64,000 nucleotides of DNA from positions 1,518,501 to 1,582,500 of the forward strand of contig NZ_CP016538.2 in the NCBI RefSeq assembly GCF_001687625.2, read 5' to 3'. The notes under the pieces are model-generated. The model worked only from the letters and a program-made list of their open reading frames with translations, had not been told where the DNA came from and made no database searches. Of the stretch, positions 1 through 9,194 are shown piece by piece. The position numbers and the translations under genes were made by a program. How positions within the stretch are numbered: position 1 is the stretch's first letter; each line of letters begins with the position of its first letter. The DNA comes from Planococcus maritimus (GTDB lineage Bacteria; Bacillota; Bacilli; Bacillales_A; Planococcaceae).

Positions 1-261
1 GCTGGAGTTCCGCGTAAATCCGTTGGTATTGAAATGATTGATAAGGGAATCCCGCGCCACGGCTACGCTGTTTACAAAGATGACGCCAAAATCGGCGAAG
101 TCACTACCGGCACACAGTCACCGACCTTGAAGAAAAATATCGGGTTGGCTTTGCTCGATGTGGAGCACAACGAGCTCGGCACGGAAGTGGAAGTGGAAAT
201 TCGCAACAAGCGCCTGAAAGCACAAATTGTCGCAGCGCCATTTTACAAACGCTCTAAATAA
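1..261 (+). CDS. gcvT: Aminomethyltransferase (glycine cleavage T protein), C-terminal part
   Basis: The window opens inside this gene; 86 codons and the TAA stop are visible. The peptide ([20 protein letters not shown], then [19 protein letters not shown]) matches the C-terminal beta-barrel domain of GcvT, which transfers the methylene group from the aminomethyl-lipoyl H protein to tetrahydrofolate. It is followed after 24 bp by gcvPA and gcvPB, the gcvT-gcvPA-gcvPB order of Bacillales. The start, the folate-binding domain and any upstream glycine riboswitch lie outside the window. The identification rests on the domain and the operon and is secure. Confidence 0.93.
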   Translation, partial: AGVPRKSVGIEMIDKGIPRHGYAVYKDDAKIGEVTTGTQSPTLKKNIGLALLDVEHNELGTEVEVEIRNKRLKAQIVAAPFYKRSK

Positions 262-285
262 TCCGACTAAAGAAGGGGACTGCAC

Positions 286-1656
286 ATGATGAAACATCGC
301 TATCTACCAATGACTTCCCAAGATGAAAAAGACATGCTCGAGACGATCGGCGTCCAATCGATCGACGAATTGTTTTCAGACATTCCTGAAAAAGTACGTT
401 TTAAAGGCGAATACAACATCAAGCCTGCCAAGTCTGAATCGGCTTTGACAAAAGAATTGGCACAGCTTGCTGGCAAGAATGCAGATTCGGCACGCTACGC
501 TTCTTTTCTAGGCGCAGGCGTTTACGATCATTACAAGCCAATCATTGTTGATCACGTCATTTCCCGTTCTGAATTCTACACAGCCTATACGCCGTACCAA
601 CCGGAAATTTCTCAAGGGGAATTGCAAGCCATTTTCGAGTTTCAGACGATGATCGCTGAAATCACCGGCATGGATATCGCAAACTCTTCCATGTATGACG
701 GTGGCACTGCACTTGCGGAAGCCGGCATGCTGGCAGCCGGGCAAACGCGCCGCAAGAAAATCCTTGTCTCCCGTGCCGTCCATCCAGAGTCAAGAGATGT
801 GGTACGGACGTATGCGCTCGGCCAATCAATCGATGTGGTGGAGATTCCGTTGAAAGACGGCCGCACAGACATCGATGCATTAAAAGAGATGGTCGATGAA
901 AACACGGCGACCGTCATGGTCCAATACCCAAACTTTTTCGGCCAAGTAGAGAACTTGAAAGAAATCGAACCAATTGTCCACGAAGCCGGCGCTTTGTTCA
1001 CGGTGTCATCGAATCCGTTGGCACTTGGTGCACTTACGCCTCCAGGTAAATTCGGTGCTGATATCACGGTAGGCGATGCCCAGCCATTTGGCATTCCTGA
1101 AGCGTTTGGCGGCCCCCATTGCGGCTATTTCGCTGTCACACAGAAATTGATGCGAAAAGTTCCAGGACGCCTTGTCGGCGAAACAACAGACGATGAAGGC
1201 AGACGTGGCTTCGTGTTGACCTTGCAAGCGCGTGAACAGCATATCCGCCGCGATAAAGCGACGTCGAATATTTGCTCGAACCAAGCTTTGAATGCCCTTG
1301 CGGCTTCTGTCGCCATGACCGCGCTTGGCAAGGAAGGCACAAAAGAGATTGCGGTGCAGAATATCGCCAAGACGCAATATATGAAGCAGCAGCTGATGAA
1401 ATCTGGTCTTAAAATTGCTTTTGCTGGCGCTCACTTTAACGAAATTGCCGTCAAGATTGGTTCATCGGTTAAGGAATTGAATGCAGCCTTGTTTGAAAAA
1501 GGCATGATCGGCGGCTATGACCTCGGCTTGAGCTACGATGAACTACAAGGGCATATGCTGATTGCAGTCACTGAACAGCGTTCTAAAGAAGAAATCGACG
1601 CGTTTGTACAAGTAATCGATGCATACGTGCGAGAAATGGAGGCTTCCCATGCATAA
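286..1656 (+). CDS. gcvPA: Glycine dehydrogenase (decarboxylating) subunit 1
   Basis: This is the N-terminal half of the split P protein, which with GcvPB decarboxylates glycine and loads the aminomethyl group on lipoyl-GcvH. At 456 residues it has the usual length of the split-type alpha subunit. The start [10 protein letters not shown] fits the family, and either of the two adjacent ATGs (286, 289) could be used; an AGAAGGGGA ribosome site lies about 8 bp upstream. The PLP lysine is absent here, as expected, because it lies in GcvPB. The 3' end overlaps gcvPB by 8 bp, which suggests translational coupling. Confidence is high from continuous similarity to the family. Confidence 0.96.
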   Translation: MMKHRYLPMTSQDEKDMLETIGVQSIDELFSDIPEKVRFKGEYNIKPAKSESALTKELAQLAGKNADSARYASFLGAGVYDHYKPIIVDHVISRSEFYTAYTPYQPEISQGELQAIFEFQTMIAEITGMDIANSSMYDGGTALAEAGMLAAGQTRRKKILVSRAVHPESRDVVRTYALGQSIDVVEIPLKDGRTDIDALKEMVDENTATVMVQYPNFFGQVENLKEIEPIVHEAGALFTVSSNPLALGALTPPGKFGADITVGDAQPFGIPEAFGGPHCGYFAVTQKLMRKVPGRLVGETTDDEGRRGFVLTLQAREQHIRRDKATSNICSNQALNALAASVAMTALGKEGTKEIAVQNIAKTQYMKQQLMKSGLKIAFAGAHFNEIAVKIGSSVKELNAALFEKGMIGGYDLGLSYDELQGHMLIAVTEQRSKEEIDAFVQVIDAYVREMEASHA

Positions 1657-3121
1657 AGACAACCAGCCACTCATTTTTGAAATGACTAAACAAGGGCGCG
1701 TCGGCTATAGCTTGCCGGAACTAGATGTGCCGCAAGTGGATTTGACTGAATTGCTCGGCGAGGAACTGGTTCGCGACGAGTTTGCAGAACTGCCGGAAGT
1801 ATCGGAACTCGATATCATGCGCCATTACACGGCATTGTCTAAACGCAACCATGGCGTCGATTCTGGATTCTATCCGCTCGGCTCGTGCACGATGAAATAC
1901 AATCCGAAGATCAATGAATCCGTTGCACGCTTCTCCGGGTTCGCAAATATCCACCCATTACAGGAAGAATCGACTGTTCAAGGGGCAATGGAATTGATGT
2001 ATGACCTTCAGGAACACTTGAAGGAAATCACCGGCATGGACGAAGTCACGCTTCAACCGGCTGCAGGCGCGCATGGGGAATGGACGGGTCTCATGATGAT
2101 CCGTGCATTCCATGAGGCAAATGGCGATTTCAACCGTACGAAAGTCATCGTCCCAGACTCCGCTCACGGCACCAACCCGGCTTCTGCGACAGTTGCTGGT
2201 TTCGAGACCGTGACCGTGAAGTCAAATGAACACGGACTGGTCGACTTGGAAGACTTGAAACGCGTGGTCGGCGACGATACGGCGGCACTTATGTTAACTA
2301 ACCCGAATACGCTCGGGTTATTTGAGGAAGATATTCTCGAAATGGCGTCAATTATTCATCAAGTTGGTGGCAAGTTGTACTACGACGGGGCGAACTTAAA
2401 CGCCGTCATGTCGAAAGCACGCCCTGGCGATATGGGCTTTGACGTCGTCCACTTGAACTTGCATAAAACATTCACTGGCCCTCACGGCGGTGGCGGTCCA
2501 GGTTCTGGGCCCGTCGGCGTGAATGCTGACCTCATCCCGTACTTGCCAAAACCGATCCTTATCAAGACTGATGAAGGTTTTACTTTCGATTATGACCGTC
2601 CTGAATCAATTGGGCGCGTCAAACCATTCTATGGCAACTTCGGCATCAATGTCCGCGCCTATACCTATATCCGCACGATGGGACCAGACGGCTTGAAGAA
2701 AGTGACGGAATACGCAGTGTTAAACGCCAATTACATGATGCGCCGTCTTTCGCCTCATTTTGATTTGCCATATGACCGCCATTGCAAGCATGAGTTTGTC
2801 TTGAGCGGCCGCCGCCAGAAGAAACTCGGCGTCAGAACGCTCGATATGGCGAAACGCTTGCTCGACTTCGGCTACCATCCGCCAACGATTTACTTCCCAC
2901 TCAATGTGGAAGAAGGCATGATGATTGAGCCGACCGAGACGGAATCGAAAGAAACGCTCGATGACTTTATCGATGCGATGATTCAGATTGCGCGGGAAGT
3001 AGAAGAAAATCCAGAAATTGTCCAAAATGCACCGCATACAACAGTCATCAATAGACTGGATGAAACAAAAGCGGCACGCAAGCCGGTGCTTCGTTACCAA
3101 AAAACGGCAGACAACGAATAA
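1649..3121 (+). CDS. gcvPB: Glycine dehydrogenase (decarboxylating) subunit 2, PLP-binding
   Basis: This is the C-terminal half of the split P protein. The motif [18 protein letters not shown] carries the probable PLP-binding lysine at residue 273. The start is placed at ATG 1649 ([11 protein letters not shown]), 6 bp after a GGAGG, and not at the upstream TTG near 1619, which would lie deep inside gcvPA. The product is then 490 residues, normal for the family. It is the last gene of the gcv operon and is followed at once by a strong bidirectional terminator. With GcvT, GcvPA and an unlinked GcvH and Lpd it yields 5,10-methylene-THF from glycine. Confidence 0.96.
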   Translation: MHKDNQPLIFEMTKQGRVGYSLPELDVPQVDLTELLGEELVRDEFAELPEVSELDIMRHYTALSKRNHGVDSGFYPLGSCTMKYNPKINESVARFSGFANIHPLQEESTVQGAMELMYDLQEHLKEITGMDEVTLQPAAGAHGEWTGLMMIRAFHEANGDFNRTKVIVPDSAHGTNPASATVAGFETVTVKSNEHGLVDLEDLKRVVGDDTAALMLTNPNTLGLFEEDILEMASIIHQVGGKLYYDGANLNAVMSKARPGDMGFDVVHLNLHKTFTGPHGGGGPGSGPVGVNADLIPYLPKPILIKTDEGFTFDYDRPESIGRVKPFYGNFGINVRAYTYIRTMGPDGLKKVTEYAVLNANYMMRRLSPHFDLPYDRHCKHEFVLSGRRQKKLGVRTLDMAKRLLDFGYHPPTIYFPLNVEEGMMIEPTETESKETLDDFIDAMIQIAREVEENPEIVQNAPHTTVINRLDETKAARKPVLRYQKTADNE

Positions 3122-3130
3122 GGACGAAAA

Positions 3131-3160
3131 AAACCCCAGAAGCAGAGCTTCTGGGGTTTT
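3131..3160. terminator. Bidirectional terminator between gcvPB and yqhL
   Basis: A perfect 13-bp stem (AAACCCCAGAAGC / GCTTCTGGGGTTT) with loop AGA has A-rich and T-rich flanks on both sides. It can end the gcv operon on the plus strand and the convergent rhodanese-like gene on the minus strand. Confidence 0.9.
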
Positions 3161-3162
3161 GC

Positions 3163-3543
3163 TTATTTAGATTTGATCTTGCCTGTCCATTTCTTGAAGC
3201 CGCCTTGCAATTGAAACAATTGCTCGTAACCTTTTTTCTTCAAGAACAACGCGACACGTCCGCTCCTCGCTCCGTTTTGATCGTACAGATAAACCGGTTT
3301 GTCAGCGCGGATTTCCTTGTAGCGCTGGCGCAATTGCGATTGCGGGATATTGCGTGCCCCGAGAATGTGGCCGGCTGCAAAATCTTTAGGTTCCCGGACA
3401 TCGATAAGCTGCGCTTTACGATAGCCTTGGATAAATTCTTCCTGGTTCAAATCGGTGACCGCTTTGCGGATGCGCAGGAAGGAAACGACCGCAAATATGA
3501 GGATGGCAATGACGACACCCAATGTGATATACAATAATTCCAC
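3163..3543 (-). CDS. yqhL: Membrane-anchored rhodanese-like protein (YqhL family), catalytic Cys replaced
   Basis: The 126-residue protein starts at GTG 3543 after an AAAGGGG site. An N-terminal membrane helix (about residues 4-24) is followed by a single rhodanese fold (AQLIDVREPKDFAAGHILGA). The active-site loop reads LYDQNGARSGR, with Asp where sulfurtransferases have the persulfide-carrying Cys, and no other Cys is present. It therefore cannot act by the classical thiosulfate sulfurtransferase mechanism and may be a membrane-bound binding or signalling domain. It is convergent with gcvPB, as yqhL is in B. subtilis. The family call is firm; the function is unknown. Confidence 0.85.
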   Translation of the reverse strand: MELLYITLGVVIAILIFAVVSFLRIRKAVTDLNQEEFIQGYRKAQLIDVREPKDFAAGHILGARNIPQSQLRQRYKEIRADKPVYLYDQNGARSGRVALFLKKKGYEQLFQLQGGFKKWTGKIKSK

Positions 3544-3669
3544 TGTTCTTGCCCCTTTCTATACTTTCTCATTATAAGAGATAAGGTGACGGATATTCAA
3601 TGGCTATGTTACAGTAATCTGGGCAAATCAGAGACAATCTTGTGAAGCTTGTGCACTGAAAGCTTGCCA

Positions 3670-3702
3670 TTGCAGGCACTTTCACTTGTCAAGTGCCTGC
3701 AA
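3670..3702. repeat. Perfect 12-bp inverted repeat in the yqhL-nrdJ intergenic region
   Basis: TTGCAGGCACTT and AAGTGCCTGCAA are perfect complements separated by 9 bp. No T-run follows on either strand, so it is not an obvious intrinsic terminator. It lies in the 389-bp stretch without genes between the divergent yqhL and nrdJ, about 150 bp upstream of the NrdR boxes. It may be an operator or an RNA hairpin. Apart from this element, the NrdR boxes and the promoter elements, nothing else is evident in 3544-3932. Confidence 0.6.
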
Positions 3703-3840
3703 CGGGAAAATCAATCGATTTTTGCGCTGCATTATGCGAACATACGTGTCTTTTGTCTCATTTTAACGAGAGTCAAAACGCCGAAACCTTGCCGTTACTC
3801 GCTTGTTCGGCCGCTGACATTTTCCATCAGAAAAATGTTA

Positions 3841-3913
3841 TTGCGACTGAGTTTCAATATATAGTATCATGGGAATTGTAATAATACTATATATAGTGTT
3901 AACTCCATATAAT
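3841..3913 (+). promoter_or_regulatory. nrdJ control region: two NrdR boxes and an overlapping promoter
   Basis: Two 16-bp AT-rich palindromes, TTTCAATATATAGTAT (3852-3867) and ATACTATATATAGTGT (3884-3899), match the NrdR-box consensus (ACACWATATATWGTGT). Their starts are 32 bp apart, about three helical turns, the arrangement established for cooperative binding of the ribonucleotide reductase repressor NrdR. A candidate promoter, TTGCGA (3841-3846) with TATCAT (3865-3870), overlaps box 1, so NrdR binding would block polymerase. The boxes are strong; the exact promoter is uncertain because another TATAAT lies at 3908-3913, probably too close to the ribosome site. Confidence 0.85.
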
Positions 3914-3932
3914 ACAAAGGAGGATTTGTCAA

Positions 3933-6491
3933 ATGGTTTCCGCCACACAATCCGAATATACATTAAACGTCGAGTCCCTGAACAAAGACATTGAATCGTT
4001 CCCGCAAGTCCACGCGGTAACAAAAGATATGAAGCAAACCCATAAAGGCGTGTCGCGCCTAGTCATGATCGACCGGTATTCCTTCAAGGATACTAGCAAA
4101 AGCACATTAAAGCCGGGTGATTTTGTCGTCTTAACAGTCAAAGAAGACCCGAAATTTCCAGCACGTGGCCTCGGCTACATTGTCTCGATCGACGAAGCGG
4201 CGAACAAAGCGCGCGTGTGGATCGAAGAAGATTACCGCAGCGCTATCGACAACCCGGCTGAAGTCGAGCAAGGCATCGTCAATCGGCCAATTGATGTCAT
4301 CGAAAAGCCGCTTGAAGTATTTTATGAGCAAATCGCTAAACGCAATGCCACCGGGCTTTCGGCAGTCGAGAAAACGCCTGAGAAACAAAGCGAATGGTTC
4401 ACAAGATTTTACGAGCAATTGGTCAACTTGAACTTTGTTCCTGCGGGCCGTGTGCTTTACGGAGCAGGCGCAGATACAGACGTTACGTATTTCAACTGCT
4501 ACGTCATGCCATTTGTTGCCGATTCGCGCGAAGGCATCTCAGACCACCGCAAGCAAGTCATGGAAATCATGAGCCGCGGGGGCGGTGTTGGTACGAATGG
4601 ATCGACACTACGCCCACGCAACACGCTCGCTCGCGGAGTCAACGGCAAATCGTCTGGTTCCGTTTCTTGGCTTGATGACATTGCGAAACTAACGCATCTT
4701 GTCGAACAAGGCGGTTCACGCCGCGGGGCACAGATGATCATGCTTGCTGACTGGCATCCGGATATTGCTGAATTCATCATTTCCAAAATGCAGAATCCGC
4801 GCATCTTGCGCTATTTGATCGAAAACACAGAAGACGAAACGATCAAACGCCTGGCAAATGACAAATTGAAGTTCAAGCCCTTGACCGAGCAGGAAGAAGC
4901 GATGTATCAAGGCTTGCTTAACTACAGAACAATTCCAGGCATGGGCGGGTTCAATGAAAAAATCATGCGCGATGCCGAAACGAAATTGCGCGACGGGGGC
5001 ACATATGCTGTCCATAATGAAGAATTTTTGACGGGCGCCAATATTTCCGTCACCTTAACGAAAGACTTCATGGAAGCGGTCGAAAAAGACGAAGATTTCG
5101 AGTTGCGCTTCCCGGCAGTCGAATCATATTCCAAAGAAGAGATGGCCGTCTATAACGAAGAATGGCCTAAAATTGGCGATGTGCGCGAATGGGAAAAACT
5201 CGGTCATCAAGTCCGCACATACCGTGTGATCAAAGCGCGTGAGCTTTGGAACTTGATCAATGTATGTGCAACTTACTCCGCAGAACCTGGCATCTTCTTT
5301 ATCGATAACGCCAATGAAAAAACAAACGCCACCGCATACGGCCAAAAAGTCGTAGCAACGAACCCGTGCGGCGAACAACCATTGGCTCCTTATTCTGTCT
5401 GCAACTTGGCAGCCGTTAACTTGGCGCGCTTTGCGGATCCAAAAACGAAGCAAGTCGATTTTGAAGCATTGAAAGAAACGGTTCGCGTCGGCGTTCGCAT
5501 GCAGGATAACGTCATCGACGCAACACCATACTTCTTAGAAGACAATCGGATCCAAGCACTAGGCGAACGCCGTGTTGGCCTTGGTGTTATGGGCCTTGCT
5601 GATTTGCTCATCTACTCGGACCGCGAATACGGTTCTCCAGAAGGCAACGAGCTGGTTGATGAAATCTTCAAGACGATTGCTGTCGCAGCGTACGAAGCCT
5701 CGACAGAGCTTGCTGAAGAACGAGGAAGCTTCCCATTCCTTACTGGTGAAACAGACGCTGAAACGGAAAAATTGCGCCGCGCCTTTACGGAAACGGGCTT
5801 TATGCAAGGCATGCCAGAAGAAATCCGCCAAGCAGTGCTTGATAAAGGGATTCGCAACTCTCACTTGTTGACAGTTGCGCCAACCGGTTCGACTGGCACA
5901 ATGGTCGGTGTTTCGACCGGTCTTGAACCGTACTATTCCTTCACGTATTACCGCAGCGGCCGCCTCGGAAAATTCATTGAAGTGAAAGCGGACATTGTTC
6001 GTGAATACTTGAAAAATAACCCGGACGCGGATGAAGACAACTTGCCGCAAGCGTTCATTACATCCATGGACTTGGCGCCGGAAGCGCATGCCGACGTGCA
6101 ATGCATCATCCAGCGCTGGATCGATTCCTCGATCTCGAAAACGGTCAATGCCCCGAAAGGCTATACCGTCGAACAAGTAGAAGGTGTCTATGAACGACTC
6201 TATAAAGGCGGTGCCAAAGGCGGAACGGTCTATGTCGATGGAAGCCGTGATTCCCAGGTACTGACCTTGAAGGCAGAAGATAATACTTTTGAAGAAGAGC
6301 ATACCGAAGAAGATACGGGCAAACGCCCTGTTGTCTTGATCGACACGATTCAGGACTTGCGTTCAACGAATGTCACGATCGGTTCGGAAGTTGGCGATAC
6401 GTGCCCGGTCTGCCGCAAAGGGACCGTCGAAGAAATGGGCGGATGCAATACCTGCACCAATTGTGCGGCCCAATTGAAATGCGGCCTGTAA
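3933..6491 (+). CDS. nrdJ: Adenosylcobalamin-dependent (class II) ribonucleotide reductase
   Basis: The 852-residue enzyme reduces ribonucleotides to deoxyribonucleotides using a B12-generated thiyl radical. The motif NPCGEQPLAPYSVCNL holds the probable radical Cys479, the catalytic Glu481 and the redox partner Cys490. Cys189 (TYFNCYVM) is the second member of the reducible pair. The C-terminal tail has CPVC and CNTC-x2-C cysteine pairs, typical of the bacterial NrdJ zinc-binding and re-reduction tail. ATG 3933 follows AAAGGAGG by 9 bp. The gene is alone between yqhL and aroQ, where B. subtilis has lipM/mntR-region genes, so it marks a lineage-specific insertion. Upstream NrdR boxes predict repression when dATP is ample. 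Confidence 0.96.
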   Translation: MVSATQSEYTLNVESLNKDIESFPQVHAVTKDMKQTHKGVSRLVMIDRYSFKDTSKSTLKPGDFVVLTVKEDPKFPARGLGYIVSIDEAANKARVWIEEDYRSAIDNPAEVEQGIVNRPIDVIEKPLEVFYEQIAKRNATGLSAVEKTPEKQSEWFTRFYEQLVNLNFVPAGRVLYGAGADTDVTYFNCYVMPFVADSREGISDHRKQVMEIMSRGGGVGTNGSTLRPRNTLARGVNGKSSGSVSWLDDIAKLTHLVEQGGSRRGAQMIMLADWHPDIAEFIISKMQNPRILRYLIENTEDETIKRLANDKLKFKPLTEQEEAMYQGLLNYRTIPGMGGFNEKIMRDAETKLRDGGTYAVHNEEFLTGANISVTLTKDFMEAVEKDEDFELRFPAVESYSKEEMAVYNEEWPKIGDVREWEKLGHQVRTYRVIKARELWNLINVCATYSAEPGIFFIDNANEKTNATAYGQKVVATNPCGEQPLAPYSVCNLAAVNLARFADPKTKQVDFEALKETVRVGVRMQDNVIDATPYFLEDNRIQALGERRVGLGVMGLADLLIYSDREYGSPEGNELVDEIFKTIAVAAYEASTELAEERGSFPFLTGETDAETEKLRRAFTETGFMQGMPEEIRQAVLDKGIRNSHLLTVAPTGSTGTMVGVSTGLEPYYSFTYYRSGRLGKFIEVKADIVREYLKNNPDADEDNLPQAFITSMDLAPEAHADVQCIIQRWIDSSISKTVNAPKGYTVEQVEGVYERLYKGGAKGGTVYVDGSRDSQVLTLKAEDNTFEEEHTEEDTGKRPVVLIDTIQDLRSTNVTIGSEVGDTCPVCRKGTVEEMGGCNTCTNCAAQLKCGL

Positions 6492-6529
6492 TACAAAACT
6501 TCAAATAGCCGGAGTAATATTCTCCAGTG

Positions 6530-6564
6530 AAAAAAGCGGAAGCCAAAATAGGCTTCCGCTTTTT
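6530..6564 (+). terminator. nrdJ terminator
   Basis: AAAAAGCGGAAGCC and GGCTTCCGCTTTTT form a 14-bp stem with loop AAAATA, ending in a T-run 39 bp after the nrdJ stop. A near-identical hairpin recurs at about 6865-6898. Confidence 0.92.
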
Positions 6565-6589
6565 CAGAGTGTTGAAGAAGTCCAAAATT

Positions 6590-6866
6590 TGCTCTCATTT
6601 ATGAAAAAGAAAACCTTTTTCTATATCCAACTATTAATAAGCTTTCTAAGTATTTGGAGAAGCGGTCGCTCGACTCCGGTGGGACCAGCGGGTTTGAGAT
6701 ACCCCGCAGGGAATGAATGAGCGAAGCTTGACTGAGTTCATCCATTTGCGAGGCTTGAGCATAGCGAAAGTGGAGCAAGCCGAGGAGGCTCGATTCCCGC
6801 CCCACGGAAAGCGAGCGATAAGCTTCGGAAAATACGACTTTATTACTTTCTCGACAGCCTGAAAAA
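6590..6866. repeat. Dispersed GC-rich repeat element, non-coding
   Basis: This segment between nrdJ and aroQ has no plausible gene. Its core (about 6661-6830) is GC-rich and has imperfectly self-complementary ends (CGCTCG-CTCCGGTGGG on the left, CCCACGGAAAGCGAGCG on the right) and an inner hairpin GGCTTG...CAAGCC (6752-6781). The composition and phrases such as GAGGAGGCTCGATTCCCGCC resemble the intergenic repeats scattered through Planococcaceae and Bacillaceae genomes; that resemblance is from memory and has not been searched. It sits exactly between two copies of the same terminator hairpin. Confidence 0.6.
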
Positions 6867-6898
6867 AAAGCGGAAGCCAAAATAGGCTTCCGTTTTTT
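6863..6898 (+). terminator. Second copy of the nrdJ-type terminator
   Basis: AAAAGCGGAAGCC, loop AAAATA, then GGCTTCCGTTTTTTT repeats the 6530-6564 terminator, including its loop, on the far side of the repeat element. It insulates aroQ from upstream transcription. Confidence 0.88.
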
Positions 6899-6924
6899 TG
6901 TTTATGTACTTGCCGCCTTGCGAC

Positions 6925-6952
6925 TTGATGCTTATTGATCGTATGCTAAAAT
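6925..6952 (+). promoter_or_regulatory. Candidate sigma-A promoter for aroQ-yqhT
   Basis: TTGATG (6925-6930) and TAAAAT (6947-6952) are 16 bp apart, with a TG two bases before the -10. It lies between the second terminator and the AAGGAGGGGG ribosome site of aroQ. Confidence 0.55.
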
Positions 6953-6985
6953 GGAAAAGGATAGCCAAGGAGGGGGTGCAAGGGC

Positions 6986-7426
6986 ATGAGAGTCCTAGTA
7001 TTAAACGGTCCCAATTTAAATCGTCTCGGCAAGCGCGATAAACAAGCCTATGGCAGTTTCACCTTGCAAGAGCTGGAGCAGGAACTGGCCGCGTTTGCAG
7101 ACAGCGAAGGCTTCGAGTTGATTTGCCGGCAGTCCAATCATGAAGGGGAACTGATCGACTGGATCCACGGTGCGGATGACGATGGCGTATCAGGCATTGT
7201 CTTAAATGCCGGCGCTTACACGCATACGAGCATCGCAATTCGCGATGCTATCGCGTCGATTCAAGTGCCGGTCGTTGAAGTACATATTTCCAATATCCAT
7301 GCACGTGAAGCATTTCGCCACGAATCCCATATCGCGCCGGTAGCTATAGGCCAAATCGCCGGTTTCGGTAAAGATGTATACCATCTAGGGCTGCAGGCAC
7401 TTTTGCTTCGACAACAGAAAGGATGA
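6986..7426 (+). CDS. aroQ: Type II 3-dehydroquinate dehydratase
   Basis: The 146-residue enzyme converts 3-dehydroquinate to 3-dehydroshikimate in the shikimate pathway. It has the type II signatures VLNGPNLNRLG at the N-terminus, the catalytic Tyr22 in the flexible lid loop, NHEGELIDWI, NAGAYTHTS and the catalytic His100 in VEVHISNIHAREAFRHES. The length is that of the dodecameric small type II enzymes. A strong AAGGAGGGGG precedes the ATG. The stop overlaps the region just before the peptidase gene, so aroQ and yqhT form an operon as in B. subtilis. Confidence 0.96.
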   Translation: MRVLVLNGPNLNRLGKRDKQAYGSFTLQELEQELAAFADSEGFELICRQSNHEGELIDWIHGADDDGVSGIVLNAGAYTHTSIAIRDAIASIQVPVVEVHISNIHAREAFRHESHIAPVAIGQIAGFGKDVYHLGLQALLLRQQKG

Positions 7427-7431
7427 CATTG

Positions 7432-8490
7432 ATGAAATTGACGAAACTGCGCGAACAAATGCAAAAGCAGGAACTAGATTCCTTGTTAGTGACCAATCCG
7501 TACAATCTTCGTTTTATTACAGGCTTCACCGGAACGGCTGGGCTTGCGCTCATCACGCCGAACGACGCGTGGTTCATCACCGACTTCCGCTATACAGAAC
7601 AAGCCGGTGAGCAAGTGAAAGAATTCAAAGTGGTCCAAGCGCAAAAAGGTTTGCTTGATGAAGTGGCGCGCATCGTTCAAGAAGCAGCAGTTGAACGTTT
7701 GGCATTCGAACAAGATTATATGACCTTTGCGACTTACTCACAATATCAAGACAAATTAACCGCAACACTAGAACCGGTAAGCGGCTTGATCGAACAGCTG
7801 CGCATGGTAAAAGCTCCGGAAGAAATCGACGTGCTGAAAGCGGCGGCGAAAATTGCTGATGATGCATTCGAACACATCTGTACATATATCAAACCGGGCA
7901 TGACAGAACTACAAGTATCGAACGAATTGGAGTTTTTCATGCGTGAACAAGGCGCAACTTCTTCGTCCTTCGATATCATTGTGGCATCTGGCTTGCGCTC
8001 CGCATTGCCTCATGGTGTCGCATCCGACAAAAAGATCGAACAAGGTGACTTGATTACACTCGATTTTGGAGCTTTATACCAGGGCTATGTATCGGATATC
8101 ACGCGCACGGTCGCGGTCGGCGAACCATCCGATAAGCTAAAGGAAATCTACAAAATCGTCTTGGACTCTCAAGTGTTGGCGCTAGAGAAAATCAAACCAG
8201 GCATGACGGGCATCGAAGCAGATGCGATTGCCCGCGATTACATCAAGTCTAAAGGCTACGGCGAAGCGTTTGGCCATTCGACAGGACATGGCATCGGCCT
8301 TGAAGTCCATGAAGGTCCCGGCTTGTCGTTCCGTTCAGAAACGGTACTAGAGCCGGGAATGGCTGTCACTGTCGAACCTGGCATCTATTTGCCGGGGATT
8401 GGCGGAGTGCGCATTGAAGATGATATACTGATAACCGAAACGGGGAATGAGCGCTTGACGCATTCTTCAAAAGAGCTACGCATTTTATAA
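7432..8490 (+). CDS. yqhT: M24 family Xaa-Pro dipeptidase-like peptidase
   Basis: This is a 352-residue 'pita-bread' metallopeptidase. After an N-terminal creatinase-like domain (about 1-130) come the dinuclear metal ligands: Asp in [18 protein letters not shown], His in [12 protein letters not shown], Glu in VEPGIYL and Glu in GGVRIEDDI. It probably cleaves Xaa-Pro dipeptides; specificity cannot be read from sequence. The start is placed at ATG 7432 ([10 protein letters not shown]), 9 bp after AAGGA. The in-frame ATG 7423 overlaps the aroQ stop but has the ribosome site too close. The gene is co-transcribed with aroQ and precedes efp. Confidence 0.9.
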   Translation: MKLTKLREQMQKQELDSLLVTNPYNLRFITGFTGTAGLALITPNDAWFITDFRYTEQAGEQVKEFKVVQAQKGLLDEVARIVQEAAVERLAFEQDYMTFATYSQYQDKLTATLEPVSGLIEQLRMVKAPEEIDVLKAAAKIADDAFEHICTYIKPGMTELQVSNELEFFMREQGATSSSFDIIVASGLRSALPHGVASDKKIEQGDLITLDFGALYQGYVSDITRTVAVGEPSDKLKEIYKIVLDSQVLALEKIKPGMTGIEADAIARDYIKSKGYGEAFGHSTGHGIGLEVHEGPGLSFRSETVLEPGMAVTVEPGIYLPGIGGVRIEDDILITETGNERLTHSSKELRIL

Positions 8491-8507
8491 CAAACGGAGG
8501 AACTATA

Positions 8508-9068
8508 ATGATTTCAGTAAACGATTTTAAAACAGGATTGACCATCGAAGTGGATAACGATATTTGGCGCGTCATGGAATTCCAGCACGTTAAACCAGGT
8601 AAAGGGGCGGCGTTTGTCCGTTCGAAACTACGTAATTTGCGTACTGGAGCGGTCAATGAAAAAACTTTCCGCGCTGGCGAGAAAGTAGCAAAAGCCCAAA
8701 TTGATAACCGCAAAATGCAGTATTTGTATGCTAATGGTGATATGCACGCATTCATGGACAACGAAACATACGACCAAATCGAATTGCCGGAAAAAAGCAT
8801 CGAGTATGAATTGAAGTTCCTGCAAGAAAACATGGACGTCCAAGTGATTCAATATCACGGGGAAGTGCTCGGTGTCGAATTGCCGAACACGGTTGTTTTG
8901 GAAGTGGCTGAAACAGATCCGGGCATCAAAGGAGATACGGCGAGCGGCGGATCAAAACCGGCGATTTTAACGACTGGGCTTTCTGTCCAAGTGCCGTTTT
9001 TCATCAATCAAGGGGATAAACTAATCATCAATACAACCGATTCTTCATACGTCTCACGTGCCCAATAA
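8508..9068 (+). CDS. efp: Translation elongation factor P
   Basis: The 186-residue EF-P has the KOW-like N-terminal domain and two OB domains of the family. It relieves ribosome stalling at polyproline stretches. The loop PGKGAAF carries Lys32, which in B. subtilis EF-P is modified by 5-aminopentanol; the same site is present here, though the modification itself cannot be seen. GGAGGA lies 7 bp upstream of the ATG. The position directly after yqhT and before accB matches Bacillus. A strong terminator follows, so it is the last gene of the aroQ-yqhT-efp unit. Confidence 0.97.
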   Translation: MISVNDFKTGLTIEVDNDIWRVMEFQHVKPGKGAAFVRSKLRNLRTGAVNEKTFRAGEKVAKAQIDNRKMQYLYANGDMHAFMDNETYDQIELPEKSIEYELKFLQENMDVQVIQYHGEVLGVELPNTVVLEVAETDPGIKGDTASGGSKPAILTTGLSVQVPFFINQGDKLIINTTDSSYVSRAQ

Positions 9069-9073
9069 GTAAG

Positions 9074-9101
9074 AAAGGCCTCTTTTAAGGGGCCTTTTTT
9101 T
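9074..9101 (+). terminator. efp terminator
   Basis: AAAGGCCTC pairs with GGGGCCTTT around a TTTTAA loop, followed by a run of T, 6 bp after the efp stop. Confidence 0.88.
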
Positions 9102-9194
9102 AAAATGTCGGGCTTGCTATTTCAAAATGATTCGAAAAAGTCTAAAATGGGAAAGTAGCTAAAAATCATTACATAACAGGGGAGTAGGTATTCT

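Noticed and set aside
3544..3932. Cobalamin riboswitch or small genes upstream of nrdJ (open frames 3649-3864 and 3693-3881)
   Set aside because: No B12-box-like core or suitable expression platform is visible. The short frames lack ribosome sites and overlap the NrdR boxes.
5559..6302. Long antisense open frame (247 codons) inside nrdJ
   Set aside because: It is a mirror of strong codon bias in nrdJ and has no ribosome site or recognisable domain. The same applies to the antisense frames at 9883-10656 and 36998-37759 and the plus-strand frame at 54411-55049 opposite the BglG-type gene.
6590..6866. Insertion sequence or transposon
   Set aside because: There is no transposase frame, clean terminal inverted repeat or target duplication. 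The duplicated terminators are hairpins with their own function.
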